Positions 27,713-36,589 of a DNA stretch of 64,000 nucleotides are shown here, piece after piece. Source of the stretch: Halorussus caseinilyticus (GTDB lineage: Archaea > Halobacteriota > Halobacteria > Halobacteriales > Haladaptataceae); contig NZ_CP119809.1 in NCBI RefSeq assembly GCF_029338395.1, positions 3,162,001 through 3,226,000 on the forward strand. Direction: 5' to 3'. The translations under genes and the position numbers were made by a program. The notes beneath the pieces are model-generated. The model saw nothing but the letters and a program-made list of their open reading frames with translations, did no database searches and was not told where the DNA came from. How positions within the stretch are numbered: the stretch's first letter is position 1; the number at the start of each line of letters is the position of its first letter.

Positions 27713-30700
27713 ATGCCGAGGAAATCCCTCGTCTGTTTGTCAGTAGTGATGCTGATAATCGGGTCGACGCCCGGTTTAGCCGCCCTCGACGTACCGGGGG
27801 AGGGCGGCGCGACGCACGCACCCCGGACGACAACCACGTCTCAACCAATCCTTGCCTGCGCGACCCCCGATAGCGGTGAGAACCTGTCGGTGAGCGCGGG
27901 CGCGGACTTCGAGACGAGCAAAGACGAGACGGTCCGGTTCGTCGCGGACTTGGACCCCGACGACGCCGACGTAACCGTCGCGTCCTACGAGTGGCGCGAC
28001 AGTTCGGGCAACCGCGGCAAGAAGGGCAACGGGAACGGTAACGGCGGCGGCCAGTCGGGGGACCTCCTGTCCACCGAGAAGTCGTTCGAGACGACGCTGA
28101 AAGCGGGCGAACACACGATTACGTTGACCGTGACGCTCGCGGACGGCCGAACGTTGACCGACACGGTAGAGGTGCTGGTGCGCGGGAAAGGCGGCGGCGC
28201 GGAGACCGATAGCCCGCCGGTTGCCAACGCGGGCGACTGCCGGATGGTGATTGCGGGCGAGGACACCGAACTCGACGGCACGGAGTCGTACGACCGCGAC
28301 GGCACCGTCGAAAGCTACGACTGGGACACCGACGGCGACGGCACCGCCGACGCCACCGGTCCGACCCCGACCGTCCAGTTCACCGAGTTGGGCAACCAGA
28401 CGGTCGAACTGACCGCGACCGACGACGGCGGCAACACCGACACCGATAGCGTGACACTGTTCGTCAACGACCGGCCCGACGCGCTATTCGAGTACGCGCC
28501 GACCCGCCCGAACCCCAACGAAACGGTCGCGTTCGACGCCACCGCCTCCGGCGACGACCTCGGCGGTATCGGCGCCTACCAGTGGGACTTCGACGGCGAC
28601 GGCACCACCGACGCCACCGGCGCGAACGTCACCCACGCCTTCGAGACGCCCGGCGACCACACCGTCGCGCTGACCGTCGCCGACGCCTACGGCGTCGAAA
28701 ACACCACCACCACGACGGTTCACGTCAACGCGCCGCCGACCGCCGACGCCAGCGAGTCCGACCGACGCGCCAGCGTCGGTGAACCGCTCACGCTGAACGG
28801 CACGGCGTCGTCCGACCCCGAAGGCAACATCGTGCGCTACGACTGGGACGTAGACGGCGACGGCGCATTCGAGAAGACGGGCGCGACCGTCTCGCAGGTC
28901 TACGACACGTCGGGCGCGCGCAACGTCACCCTGCGCGTGACCGACGGCGGCAACCTGACCGACACCGATACGATTCGGGTGCGGGTGAACACGCCGCCGA
29001 CCGCGCGCATCGACGCCTCGAACACGACGATTCGCGCGGGCGAGTCGGTCGCGTTCGACGCGAGCGAGTCGAGCGACCCCGACGGCAACATCTCTGAGTA
29101 CGCGTGGGACGTGGACGGCGACGGTACCACCGACGCGACCGGGCCGACGGCCGAACATGCCTACGATGCCGACGGAACGTACACGGTCACGCTGACGGTG
29201 ACCGACGACGACGGGGCGACCGACACGGCCACGGAGACGATTACGGTCCTGCCGACGGAGGTGGGCGACGACCCGTCGAAGCCGGGTCTACCGGACCCAC
29301 CGGATAATCCCGACGGCGGGAACGGAGTGGGCGACCCCCACCTGACGACGTTCGACGGGCGCAACTACGACTATCAGGCGGCGGGCGAGTACGTGCTGGC
29401 GCGCGCACCCAACGGGTCGCTGTCGGTCCAAGGTCGCCTCGACCCCTACCCCAACGGGCCGGTGAGCGTCATCGAAGCGGCCGCCACGTCGCTCGACGGC
29501 CACAACGTCACCATCGACTCGTCCGACGACACCCCGCTGGTGGTTGACGGCACCCGTCACGCGCTCGACGCGACCGACCATCTCGAAGTCGGCAACGGCA
29601 CCATCTTCCGGCGCGGGTCGAACTACGTCGTGGTCTACCCCGGCGAGGACGGCGAGGTCGACGACGGCGACGAACGCCTCACGGTCGAACACCGCGGGCG
29701 GTTCCTCGACGTGTCGCTGACGCTGGACGACGACCGCCAGCACGCGGTCGAAGGCATTCTCGGCACGCCCGCCGAGGACGCGCCGGACATCGCACTGGCG
29801 GACGGGACGGCGGTGTCGCCGTCGGACTACGACGCGCTGTACGGCGAGTTCCGCGACGACTGGCGGGTGAAGAACCGTAGCGAGTCGCACTTCCACTACG
29901 AGGACGGCGAGTCGCCCGAGAGCTTCTACGACCCGAACTATCCGAGCGAGTTGGTGACGGTTGACGACCTGCCGGACGACGAGCGGTCGGCGGCCGAGCA
30001 AGCCGCCATCGACGCCGGACTCGAACCGGGCACGCCCGCGTTCGAGAACGCGGTGTTGGACTACGCGCTCACGGGCGAGGAGGCGTATCTGGAGTCGGCG
30101 GCGACCTCCCAACCGGTGAACGCTTCGTTCACGGTTGACGCCGGGAGTAGCTTCAACGCGAGCGTGAACGCGTCCACGGCGTTCGCGGCGACGATTCAGA
30201 ACGAGTCGGCAGAAGCGGTGAGCGTCGAATGGCGGTTCGGCGACGGCGCGACCGCGACCGGAACGCAGGTCGCCCATACCTTCGCCGAGACGGGCACCTA
30301 CACGGTGACGGTGACGGCGACCGGACCGGACGGCGGCATCGCCCGCGACACGCTCGCGGTGACCGTCGCCGAGAACGCCACGACCGACCAGCCCCCGATT
30401 CCGGACGTTGACGAGACCCGGCCGAACGCGACCCACGTGCGACTGGACGCCAGCGAGTCGGTGGACCCCGACGGCAACGTCTCGGGCTACGCGTGGGACG
30501 TAGACGGCGACGGCACCGTCGATTCGTACGAATCGACGGTGACGGTCCCGCTGGACTCGGACCCCGTGGAGGTGTCGCTGGTCGTGTTGGACGACGACGG
30601 GAATCGGGCGCGCGAAACCGTCGAGGTGCCGGGTCGCGGTAGTCTCAGCGGGGTCGTGGGCGAGACGGGCGAACTCTCGCTCACTGCCGACAAAGGGACG

Positions 30701-31951
30701 TGGCAGACCGTCGAGTTCGACAACACGTATCAGAACCCGGTCGTGATTGCGAAACCGCTCAGCCACGCCGGACCGGACCCGGCCCACGCCCGCGTTCGGA
30801 ACGTCACCGGCGACAGTATGGAAATCCAGATAGACGAGTGGGAGTATCTCAACGGCGGCCACGTGACCGAGACGGTCCACTACCTCGTGCTGGAGTCGGG
30901 CACGTACGAACTCGACGACGGGACGACGGTCGAAGTCGGTCACGTCACCACCGACGAGCACTCCGCCAGCGTCTCGTTCGCCCAGTCGTTCGACTCGACG
31001 CCGGTCGTGTTCACGGAACCCCAAACCCGTAACGGAGGCGACCCCGTGGTGACTCGCAACCGGGACGTGAGCGCCGACGGGTTCGAGACCTTCCTGCAGG
31101 AATCCGAGGCGCGCGGCGACCACGCCCACGAGACCGTCGGCTACGTCGCGGTCGAACCCGGCGAGGGGGCGACCGACGCGACCGAGTTCGAGGTCGGTCG
31201 CACGCCCAACACTGTGGACCACCACTGGCACCGCATCGACTTCGCCGACTCGTACAGTTCCGACCGAACGTTCGTCGCGGACATGCAGACCTTCGACGGG
31301 CCCGACACCGCCGGACTCCGGTATCGGTCGTTCGGCTCCGGGTCGGTCCAAGTCCTCGTTGACGAAGAACAGAGCACGAACTCGGAAACTGGCCACACCA
31401 CCGAGCAGGTCGGCTACTGGGTGTTCGGCAGTGAGGGCGACATCCACCGAGCGGACGCGAACGACGCGCCGACGGCGGCCCTCGTGGACACCGACTTCGA
31501 GTCCGGTACCGCGGGGTTCACCAGCGAGACCGGCAACCTCCAAACGCGGTCGGGCGACGGCATCGACGTTCTCGCGCCGAGTTGTAGCGATTGGGCACAG
31601 ACGAACCGCGTGAGCAAGACGCTCGACGCCGACGTGAACGGCTTCACGTACAGCGTCACGGTCGTTCCGCTCGACAGTTGGGACGGCGAGAGATTCAGGT
31701 TCCAGTACCGGGACGACAGTGGTTGGCACACCGTCGAATCCGATAACTACCAGCACCTCGGCACGGACGGCGACAGGTGGCCGAACGTCGATTGTTCCAG
31801 ATGGGAATCCCCGCCCGAGCGGACGTACTCGGGTACGATTAGCGACATCGATGGCACGCTGTACGAGATTCGATTCACGAACGGTCTCGAACAAGACGAC
31901 CACGACGAGTCGATGGCCATCGACCGCGTGGCGATAAACCGTACCGACTGA
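27713..31951 (+). CDS. Giant exported PKD- and VWD-domain surface protein
   Basis: 1,412 residues from MPRKSLVCLSVVMLIIGSTP; a GTG 12 nt upstream is ignored because the ATG fits the promoter. A signal peptide (1-24) precedes a PKD-like domain (about 40-150, with an NGNGNGGG loop), four PKD domains (about 167-515; repeated YDWDVDGDG/YAWDVDGDG strands), a von Willebrand type D domain (GDPHLTTFDGRNYDYQAAGE at 540), two more PKD domains (about 800-985), a pair of H-type-lectin-like repeats (WQTVEFDNTYQNPVVIAK, 1010-1240) and a beta-sandwich C-terminus. No C-terminal membrane anchor is seen. Adhesion or cell-surface role inferred. It lies between atpB and atpD. Confidence 0.88.
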   Translation: MPRKSLVCLSVVMLIIGSTPGLAALDVPGEGGATHAPRTTTTSQPILACATPDSGENLSVSAGADFETSKDETVRFVADLDPDDADVTVASYEWRDSSGNRGKKGNGNGNGGGQSGDLLSTEKSFETTLKAGEHTITLTVTLADGRTLTDTVEVLVRGKGGGAETDSPPVANAGDCRMVIAGEDTELDGTESYDRDGTVESYDWDTDGDGTADATGPTPTVQFTELGNQTVELTATDDGGNTDTDSVTLFVNDRPDALFEYAPTRPNPNETVAFDATASGDDLGGIGAYQWDFDGDGTTDATGANVTHAFETPGDHTVALTVADAYGVENTTTTTVHVNAPPTADASESDRRASVGEPLTLNGTASSDPEGNIVRYDWDVDGDGAFEKTGATVSQVYDTSGARNVTLRVTDGGNLTDTDTIRVRVNTPPTARIDASNTTIRAGESVAFDASESSDPDGNISEYAWDVDGDGTTDATGPTAEHAYDADGTYTVTLTVTDDDGATDTATETITVLPTEVGDDPSKPGLPDPPDNPDGGNGVGDPHLTTFDGRNYDYQAAGEYVLARAPNGSLSVQGRLDPYPNGPVSVIEAAATSLDGHNVTIDSSDDTPLVVDGTRHALDATDHLEVGNGTIFRRGSNYVVVYPGEDGEVDDGDERLTVEHRGRFLDVSLTLDDDRQHAVEGILGTPAEDAPDIALADGTAVSPSDYDALYGEFRDDWRVKNRSESHFHYEDGESPESFYDPNYPSELVTVDDLPDDERSAAEQAAIDAGLEPGTPAFENAVLDYALTGEEAYLESAATSQPVNASFTVDAGSSFNASVNASTAFAATIQNESAEAVSVEWRFGDGATATGTQVAHTFAETGTYTVTVTATGPDGGIARDTLAVTVAENATTDQPPIPDVDETRPNATHVRLDASESVDPDGNVSGYAWDVDGDGTVDSYESTVTVPLDSDPVEVSLVVLDDDGNRARETVEVPGRGSLSGVVGETGELSLTADKGTWQTVEFDNTYQNPVVIAKPLSHAGPDPAHARVRNVTGDSMEIQIDEWEYLNGGHVTETVHYLVLESGTYELDDGTTVEVGHVTTDEHSASVSFAQSFDSTPVVFTEPQTRNGGDPVVTRNRDVSADGFETFLQESEARGDHAHETVGYVAVEPGEGATDATEFEVGRTPNTVDHHWHRIDFADSYSSDRTFVADMQTFDGPDTAGLRYRSFGSGSVQVLVDEEQSTNSETGHTTEQVGYWVFGSEGDIHRADANDAPTAALVDTDFESGTAGFTSETGNLQTRSGDGIDVLAPSCSDWAQTNRVSKTLDADVNGFTYSVTVVPLDSWDGERFRFQYRDDSGWHTVESDNYQHLGTDGDRWPNVDCSRWESPPERTYSGTISDIDGTLYEIRFTNGLEQDDHDESMAIDRVAINRTD

Positions 31952-32067
31952 GCGCCCCCGGCGCGTCTCTCGTTTTTCCGGTGTCGGAACGGTTCGCCGG
32001 TCCCAACGCGGGGACTTCGGCTGAACAGTAAAAGGTTAACCCCCTTGAGCCACAAACTTCCCCTAAG

Positions 32068-32763
32068 ATGGCCAAGGACGTTAAGCCCACTCGGAAGAAC
32101 TTGATGCAAATCGAGGACCGCATCGAACTCTCCGAGCGGGGCCACGACACGCTGGAGAAGAAGCGTGACGGTCTCATCATGGAGTTCATGGACATCCTCG
32201 ACCAAGCCCAAGACGTACGCTCGGGTCTCGAGGAGAACTACGAGACTGCCCAGCAGAAGATAAACATGGCTCGCGCGATGGAGGGCGACGTGGCGGTCCG
32301 CGGTGCGGCGGCCGCGTTGAAAGAACACCCCGAAATCACCACCGAGTCCAAGAACATCATGGGCGTCGTCGTCCCCCAAATCGAGTCCAGCAAGGTACGG
32401 AAAGGGCTGGACGAGCGCGGGTACGGCGTCCTCGGAACCAGCGCGCGAATCGACGAGGCCGCGGAAGCCTACGAGGAACTTCTAGAGAGCATCATCCTCG
32501 CCGCGGAAGTCGAAACCGCGATGAAGAAGATGCTGACCGAAATCGAGACCACCAAGCGCCGCGTCAACGCGCTGGAGTTCAAGCTTCTGCCCGAACTCAA
32601 GGAGAATCAGGAGTACATCGAGCAGAAACTCGAAGAGCAGGAGCGCGAGGAAATCTTCCGCCTGAAGAAAATCAAGGCCAAGAAAGAGCAGGAAGCCAAA
32701 GAAGAGCGCGAGGCCGCGGAAGCCGCCGCCGCGGAAGGCGAGGAAGTCGTCACCGCAGACTGA
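32068..32763 (+). CDS. atpD: A-type ATP synthase subunit D
   Basis: 231 residues, the central rotor coiled coil: [20 protein letters not shown] start, middle [15 protein letters not shown], and long C-terminal helix [20 protein letters not shown] with an acidic Ala/Glu tail. It lies 4.6 kb beyond atpB, cut off by the PKD/VWD gene, so it needs its own promoter: AGTAAAAGGTTAACC at about 32027-32041, 30 nt before the ATG, is a candidate. Confidence 0.97.
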   Translation: MAKDVKPTRKNLMQIEDRIELSERGHDTLEKKRDGLIMEFMDILDQAQDVRSGLEENYETAQQKINMARAMEGDVAVRGAAAALKEHPEITTESKNIMGVVVPQIESSKVRKGLDERGYGVLGTSARIDEAAEAYEELLESIILAAEVETAMKKMLTEIETTKRRVNALEFKLLPELKENQEYIEQKLEEQEREEIFRLKKIKAKKEQEAKEEREAAEAAAAEGEEVVTAD

Positions 32764-32827
32764 CCGAGGCGCTCTCTCTGCGATTCGCTCCACCGACGCT
32801 TTTCACCGTTCGGACCGACTCGCCAGT

Positions 32828-33238
32828 ATGACCTGTCCCGACTGCGGTAACGAGCGGGTGGCGTTCCGGGTTCCGGACGACCTGCGCGAGTACCTGCCAG
32901 AGGACACCGACTACGCCGCGATTTGCACCCGCTGTCTCCGACTCGACCCGTCGGAGTCGTCCGCGGGCGTCTCGTCGGCCGACGAGACGCCCGACTTCGC
33001 GGCGATTTCCGACTCGTTCCCCGACGGCGAGACGGGCGCGGCGATGGCGCTCGCGGTCGGACTGCTCGACTCGCTGGCGCTCTACCGGTCCGAGATTTCG
33101 GCCCTGCTCGAACGGGTCGAGCGCGGGGGCACCGACCCACTGCTGGTGTTGGACCGACTGACGACCGACCCCGGAGTCGAACCCGCGTTCGACCTCTCCC
33201 GGCGGCGGACGCAGGCCGAGCAACTGCTGTACGGGTAG
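32828..33238 (+). CDS. Zinc-ribbon haloarchaeal protein (DUF6276-like)
   Basis: 136 residues. MTCPDCGNERVAF and ICTRCLRLDP give a four-Cys zinc site; then an acidic linker and an alpha-helical half (AAMALAVGLLDSLALYRSEI, LLVLDRLTTDPGVEPAFDLS). From memory this fits the haloarchaeal DUF6276 family; function unknown. Confidence 0.75.
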   Translation: MTCPDCGNERVAFRVPDDLREYLPEDTDYAAICTRCLRLDPSESSAGVSSADETPDFAAISDSFPDGETGAAMALAVGLLDSLALYRSEISALLERVERGGTDPLLVLDRLTTDPGVEPAFDLSRRRTQAEQLLYG

Positions 33239-33280
33239 GTGGCCGACGCCGTTAAACCGGACGGGACCGTTCGAAGTCCC

Positions 33281-33490
33281 ATGCCACACCCAGTGTTCAA
33301 CCGCGAGACGCTTCTGGACATCTCGGTGAACATCGTCCCGCTGTTCATCCTCGCGTTCTTCATCGCGGTGCTTCTGCTCACCTCGCCGTGGCCGTCGTCG
33401 CTGTTCGTGACGGCGATTGCGCTCGGTCTCCACCTCGTCCCGCTAATCCTGCTGGCGGTCCTGACCTACGTCGCGGCCTACTACATCTGA
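33281..33490 (+). CDS. Small two-helix membrane protein
   Basis: 69 residues. MPHPVFNRETLLDISVN precedes two transmembrane helices, IVPLFILAFFIAVLLLTS and LFVTAIALGLHLVPLILLAV. The size and start resemble a small haloarchaeal membrane family (I think DUF6684). Function unknown; downstream lie palindromes and element B3. Confidence 0.65.
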   Translation: MPHPVFNRETLLDISVNIVPLFILAFFIAVLLLTSPWPSSLFVTAIALGLHLVPLILLAVLTYVAAYYI

Positions 33491-33572
33491 GGACGGCGGT
33501 CTCTGCGGACGGCGGTTCGGCGGACGGTCCACCTGCAACTCTACCCGATAACTCCACCCCGCAACTCCACCG

Positions 33573-33656
33573 CGAGCGAACGAGCGAAGCGAGTGAGCGA
33601 GCGGGCCGAGGAACCCTCGAACGAGCGCCGAAGGCGCTCGTGGGGGTGACGACGGC
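33573..33656 (+). repeat. Palindrome cluster upstream of element B3
   Basis: Contains GAGCGAACGAGCGAAGCGAGTGAGCGAGC and the perfect hairpin CGAGCGCC-GAA-GGCGCTCG (33622-33640). The spacer 33491-33752 has no gene; it holds only these palindromes, B3 and the promoter of the next gene. Confidence 0.55.
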
Positions 33657-33713
33657 TTTGGTCCAGCTTTTGCGAGGGCGGCGCGCTCGTGCGCCGCCCG
33701 CGGCAAAAGGTGG
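33657..33713 (+). repeat. Dispersed 3'-flank element, copy B3
   Basis: TTTGGTCCAGCTTTTGC (33657-33673), a 9-bp hairpin GGGCGGCGC-GCTCGT-GCGCCGCCC (33676-33699), then CGGCAAAAGGTGG. It lies downstream of a plus-strand gene and reads in its direction, the same relative orientation as copies B1 and B2. Confidence 0.6.
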
Positions 33714-33752
33714 AAGGTAAAGGTTTAGGCCGACCGGCAAGTATCCACAGCC

Positions 33753-34223
33753 ATGTCGGACTGTCCACTCGCCGACGACTGCCCGAGTTTTCAGGAGCGC
33801 ATCGAGGGAATGGGTTGCCAACACTACGGCGACCGCGGCGGCGCGGAGTGGTGCCAGCACTACAACCAGCCGATTTCGGACCTCAAGACCGCTCCCGTCC
33901 AACCGGGTGAGGAAGTAATCGTAGATGTCGAGGACATCCACGAGAGCGGTGCCGGTGTCGGTCGAACCGACGACGGATTCATCGTCCTCGTGGACGGCGT
34001 CCTGCCCGACGCTCGCGCGAAGGTCAAGATTACCAACGTCCACAGCAACCACGCGCAGGGCGAGGAAGTCGAACGCCTGCCCGACGACGAAGACGCGACC
34101 GAGACCGACCCCGCCGACGAGCGAAGCGGTGACCCCGCCGCCGACGACGACGCGGACGAGTCGGACGACGACGGCCCGTCGCGGCCGCAACTCGGAAGCC
34201 GCGACAACTTCTGGGGTAGCTAA
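33753..34223 (+). CDS. TRAM-domain RNA-binding protein
   Basis: 156 residues. Cys-rich start (C4, C10, C22, C34; CPLADDCPSFQERIEGMGCQ) may bind zinc, followed by a TRAM OB-fold at about 48-108 (VDVEDIHESGAGVGRTDDGF, ARAKVKITNVHSNHAQGEEV) and an acidic tail ending SRDNFWGS. TRAM proteins bind tRNA or other RNA and act as cold/stress RNA chaperones in archaea. TATA-like GGTTTAGG lies about 28 nt before the ATG. Confidence 0.88.
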   Translation: MSDCPLADDCPSFQERIEGMGCQHYGDRGGAEWCQHYNQPISDLKTAPVQPGEEVIVDVEDIHESGAGVGRTDDGFIVLVDGVLPDARAKVKITNVHSNHAQGEEVERLPDDEDATETDPADERSGDPAADDDADESDDDGPSRPQLGSRDNFWGS

Positions 34224-34421
34224 CGCCGGACGACTAGCCGGTCACGGCGGGGTGGACAGTCCCAACAGCGTTCTTCGCCGCGAACCGGGCGTTTCACCGC
34301 GAGCGCGGTTCTCCCGCCGCGGGTTTTTTTCCGACGAGTGCGTAGCGGCGTGCATGAGCGCACGCCACGAGGGGTCGCGGGCGTCGGAGACGCCCGCGAC
34401 GACCGAAGCGGAGGGTCGGCC

Positions 34422-34904
34422 GTGAGCGACGAGTACGACGTAGACGACATCTTGGACCGCGCGGGGTTCGACGCCGAGACCAGCGTCCTGACCCGCCGAC
34501 AGGCCGAGGTGCTGGCCCTGCGCGAGCGAGGAGTCGCGCAAGCGACCATCGCCGAGTCGCTCGGCACCTCGCGCGCGAACGTCTCCAGCGTCGAGTCCAG
34601 TGCCCGCGAGAACGTCCGGAAGGCCCGCGAGACGGTGGCCTTCGCCGAGGCGTTGCGCGCGCCGGTCCGGGTGGTCGTGACCGGAGGGACCGACCTCTAC
34701 GACGTTCCCTCCCGGGTCTACGACGCCTGCGACGAGGCCGGGGTGAAGGTCAACCACGCCGCGCCGGAACTGATGAAGCGCGTGAGCGACGAGGCCGGAG
34801 ACGCCGTGGAGGGCCGGGAAGTGAACGAGGACCTGCTCATCGGCGTAACCACCGACGGCGAGGTGACGGTCCGCAAGTCTCGGGAAGTGAGCCGAGAGAC
34901 GTGA
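34422..34904 (+). CDS. Tfx-family DNA-binding transcription regulator
   Basis: 160 residues from a GTG start (VSDEYDVDDIL); upstream in-frame GTG at 34338 gives a basic, unlikely extension. Residues 24-70 are the LuxR/sigma4-like helix-turn-helix (LTRRQAEVLALRERGVAQAT, LGTSRANVSSVESSARENVR), then the Tfx C-terminal domain. Tfx in methanogens activates the molybdenum formylmethanofuran dehydrogenase operon; the haloarchaeal target is unknown. Confidence 0.85.
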   Translation: MSDEYDVDDILDRAGFDAETSVLTRRQAEVLALRERGVAQATIAESLGTSRANVSSVESSARENVRKARETVAFAEALRAPVRVVVTGGTDLYDVPSRVYDACDEAGVKVNHAAPELMKRVSDEAGDAVEGREVNEDLLIGVTTDGEVTVRKSREVSRET

Positions 34905-35024
34905 TTCCTCGTTTCTTTTAGCATTAATTTTGATTTCCTAGAATATCTATAGATGTGTCTGAAACGTGCTAAAGTGGCTACTCGGCGTACGGTGTCGCTT
35001 GGGGAACCGAAACCGCCGATACCC

Positions 35025-35065
35025 CGAGTGCCACTGGCCCGCGAGCGCCGACGGCACTCGCGGGC
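35025..35065 (+). repeat. Two mutually exclusive hairpins
   Basis: CGAGTGCC (35025-35032) can pair with GGCACTCG (35053-35060), or GCCCGCGAG (35037-35045) with CTCGCGGGC (35057-35065); the right arms overlap, so only one can form. In the 279-bp gene-free spacer before the winged-helix gene at 35184. A TATA-like GGTTTAATGC follows at 35150-35159. Confidence 0.5.
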
Positions 35066-35183
35066 GCGTGCGTCGGCCGTGAAGACTCGCGTCGGCGGCG
35101 GTCCCGCAGAAAGACCGCCTCGCCCGCCCCGAAGTGCGTAACGTCCCTTAGGTTTAATGCAACGCAATTACGTAACGTCTGGT

Positions 35184-35717
35184 ATGGCGGAAGATACGGA
35201 AAACGCCGGGCCGGGAGAACTGGACGACCAGTTACGGACGAGCGGTCACATCGAGCGTACGATACTCCACCACATGGCGGGCGGCGACTACGACCGGTAC
35301 GCGCCCACCACCGTCAGCAACGTGTTAGACGACATCACGGCGGTCGTCGAACGCGGCGACTACGCCAACGTCGGCCCGGAGGGTGCCGCGGGTGCGACCG
35401 TCCGGAAGTCCGCGGTCCGTCGGACGTTCACGCAACTCCACGAGAAGGGTCTCGTCCGGCGCGTCGAGGAACTCGCCGCGTCGGACCTGCGCGCCGAGCG
35501 GTTCGACTTGGGACCGCTCGCCGCCGACGGCGACCCCGACGACCCCGCGGCCTACGCCCGCACGTCCGACGACGCCCGCGTCACCGACTGGATACTCACC
35601 GACGAGGGTCGCCGGGAGGTCGAACGACTCGACGCCCGGTACGCCGACGAACTGGACGAACTCGCGGCGCGCTACGGCCGTCCGCGCGGCGAGACGACCG
35701 GTCGCATCGACGCGTAA
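35184..35717 (+). CDS. Winged-helix domain protein
   Basis: 177 residues from MAEDTENAGPGELDD; an ATG at 35157 overlaps the TATA-like box, which lies 30 nt before 35184, so I chose the internal start. Winged-helix at about 20-95 (HIERTILHHMAGGDYDRYAP, KSAVRRTFTQLHEKGLVRRV) and a C-terminal ADELDELAARYGR helix. Resembles haloarchaeal PhiH1-like or DNA-binding repressor proteins. Target unknown. Confidence 0.75.
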   Translation: MAEDTENAGPGELDDQLRTSGHIERTILHHMAGGDYDRYAPTTVSNVLDDITAVVERGDYANVGPEGAAGATVRKSAVRRTFTQLHEKGLVRRVEELAASDLRAERFDLGPLAADGDPDDPAAYARTSDDARVTDWILTDEGRREVERLDARYADELDELAARYGRPRGETTGRIDA

Positions 35718-35803
35718 CGTCGCCAGTCCGACGGCCGCACTCCGCTACCGAACGGATAGCCGCCACCCCGAGAGCTTTCACCTCGGCCTCCGAACCACGA
35801 GTC

Positions 35804-36589
35804 ATGGACCTCGGATTAACGGGTAACTCCGCACTGGTAACGGCGAGTTCGAGCGGTCTGGGCCGCGCCTCTGCGAAGGCGCTCGCGGCGGAAGGCGCGA
35901 ACGTCGCCATCTGCGCCCGCGGCGAGGAGCAACTGGCCGACGCCGAGGAGGAAATCGACGCGGCGGGCGACGGCGACGTGGTGGCCGTGCCGACCGACAT
36001 CACCGACCCCGACGAAATCGAGGCGCTGGTGGACGCCACCGTCTCCGAGTTCGGGGGACTCGACCACCTCGTCACCTCCGCTGGCGGCCCGCCGGGCGGT
36101 CCGTTCCTCGACACCACCGAACGCGACTGGTACGAGGCCTACGACCTTCTCGTGATGAGCGCGGTCTGGTTGACGAAGGCCGCCCACCCCCACCTCGCGG
36201 AGAGTGACGCTGGCACCGTCGTCAACGTCACGTCCACCAGCGTCCGGGAGGCCATCGACGGACTCGTCCTCTCGAACGCGGTCCGGCGCGGCGTCGTCGG
36301 TCTGATGAAGACCCAAGCCCGCGAGTTCGCTCCCGAAGTCCGAGTCAACGCGGTCCTTCCGGGCGCGCACGAGACGCCTCGGATTCAGGAACTCGTGGAG
36401 GCCGCGGTCGAACGCGGCGAGTACGACACCTACGACGAGGGACTGGCGGCGTGGGCCGACGACATCCCGCTGAATCGGGTGGGCGACCCCCGCGAACTCG
36501 GCGACGCCGTGGCGTTCCTCTCCAGCGAGCGCGCGAGTTTCGTCAACGGCGCGGCCGTGCCCGTGGACGGCGGCCGACTCCGAAGCTGA
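35804..36589 (+). CDS. Atypical short-chain dehydrogenase/reductase
   Basis: 261 residues with a Rossmann fold: GNSALVTASSSGLGRASAKA cofactor loop, CARGEEQL, TSAGGPPGG (in place of NNAG) and the C-terminal FVNGAAVPVDGG of SDR enzymes. The catalytic YxxxK is replaced by SNAVRRGVVGLMK, giving Ser and Arg at the Tyr and Lys positions, so normal hydride-transfer chemistry is doubtful. Its stop overlaps the next gene's start (TGATG), so the two are one operon. Confidence 0.88.
   Translation: MDLGLTGNSALVTASSSGLGRASAKALAAEGANVAICARGEEQLADAEEEIDAAGDGDVVAVPTDITDPDEIEALVDATVSEFGGLDHLVTSAGGPPGGPFLDTTERDWYEAYDLLVMSAVWLTKAAHPHLAESDAGTVVNVTSTSVREAIDGLVLSNAVRRGVVGLMKTQAREFAPEVRVNAVLPGAHETPRIQELVEAAVERGEYDTYDEGLAAWADDIPLNRVGDPRELGDAVAFLSSERASFVNGAAVPVDGGRLRS

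Noticed and set aside
29288-31903. 871-codon minus-strand frame across the PKD/VWD protein
   Set aside because: Shadow of the coding strand; the plus strand gives a signal peptide and clear domains.
36451-36588. 46-codon N-terminal extension of the Dph6-like ligase
   Set aside because: Arg/Pro-rich shadow of the SDR gene; the PP-loop family starts at MGTVLSWSGG.
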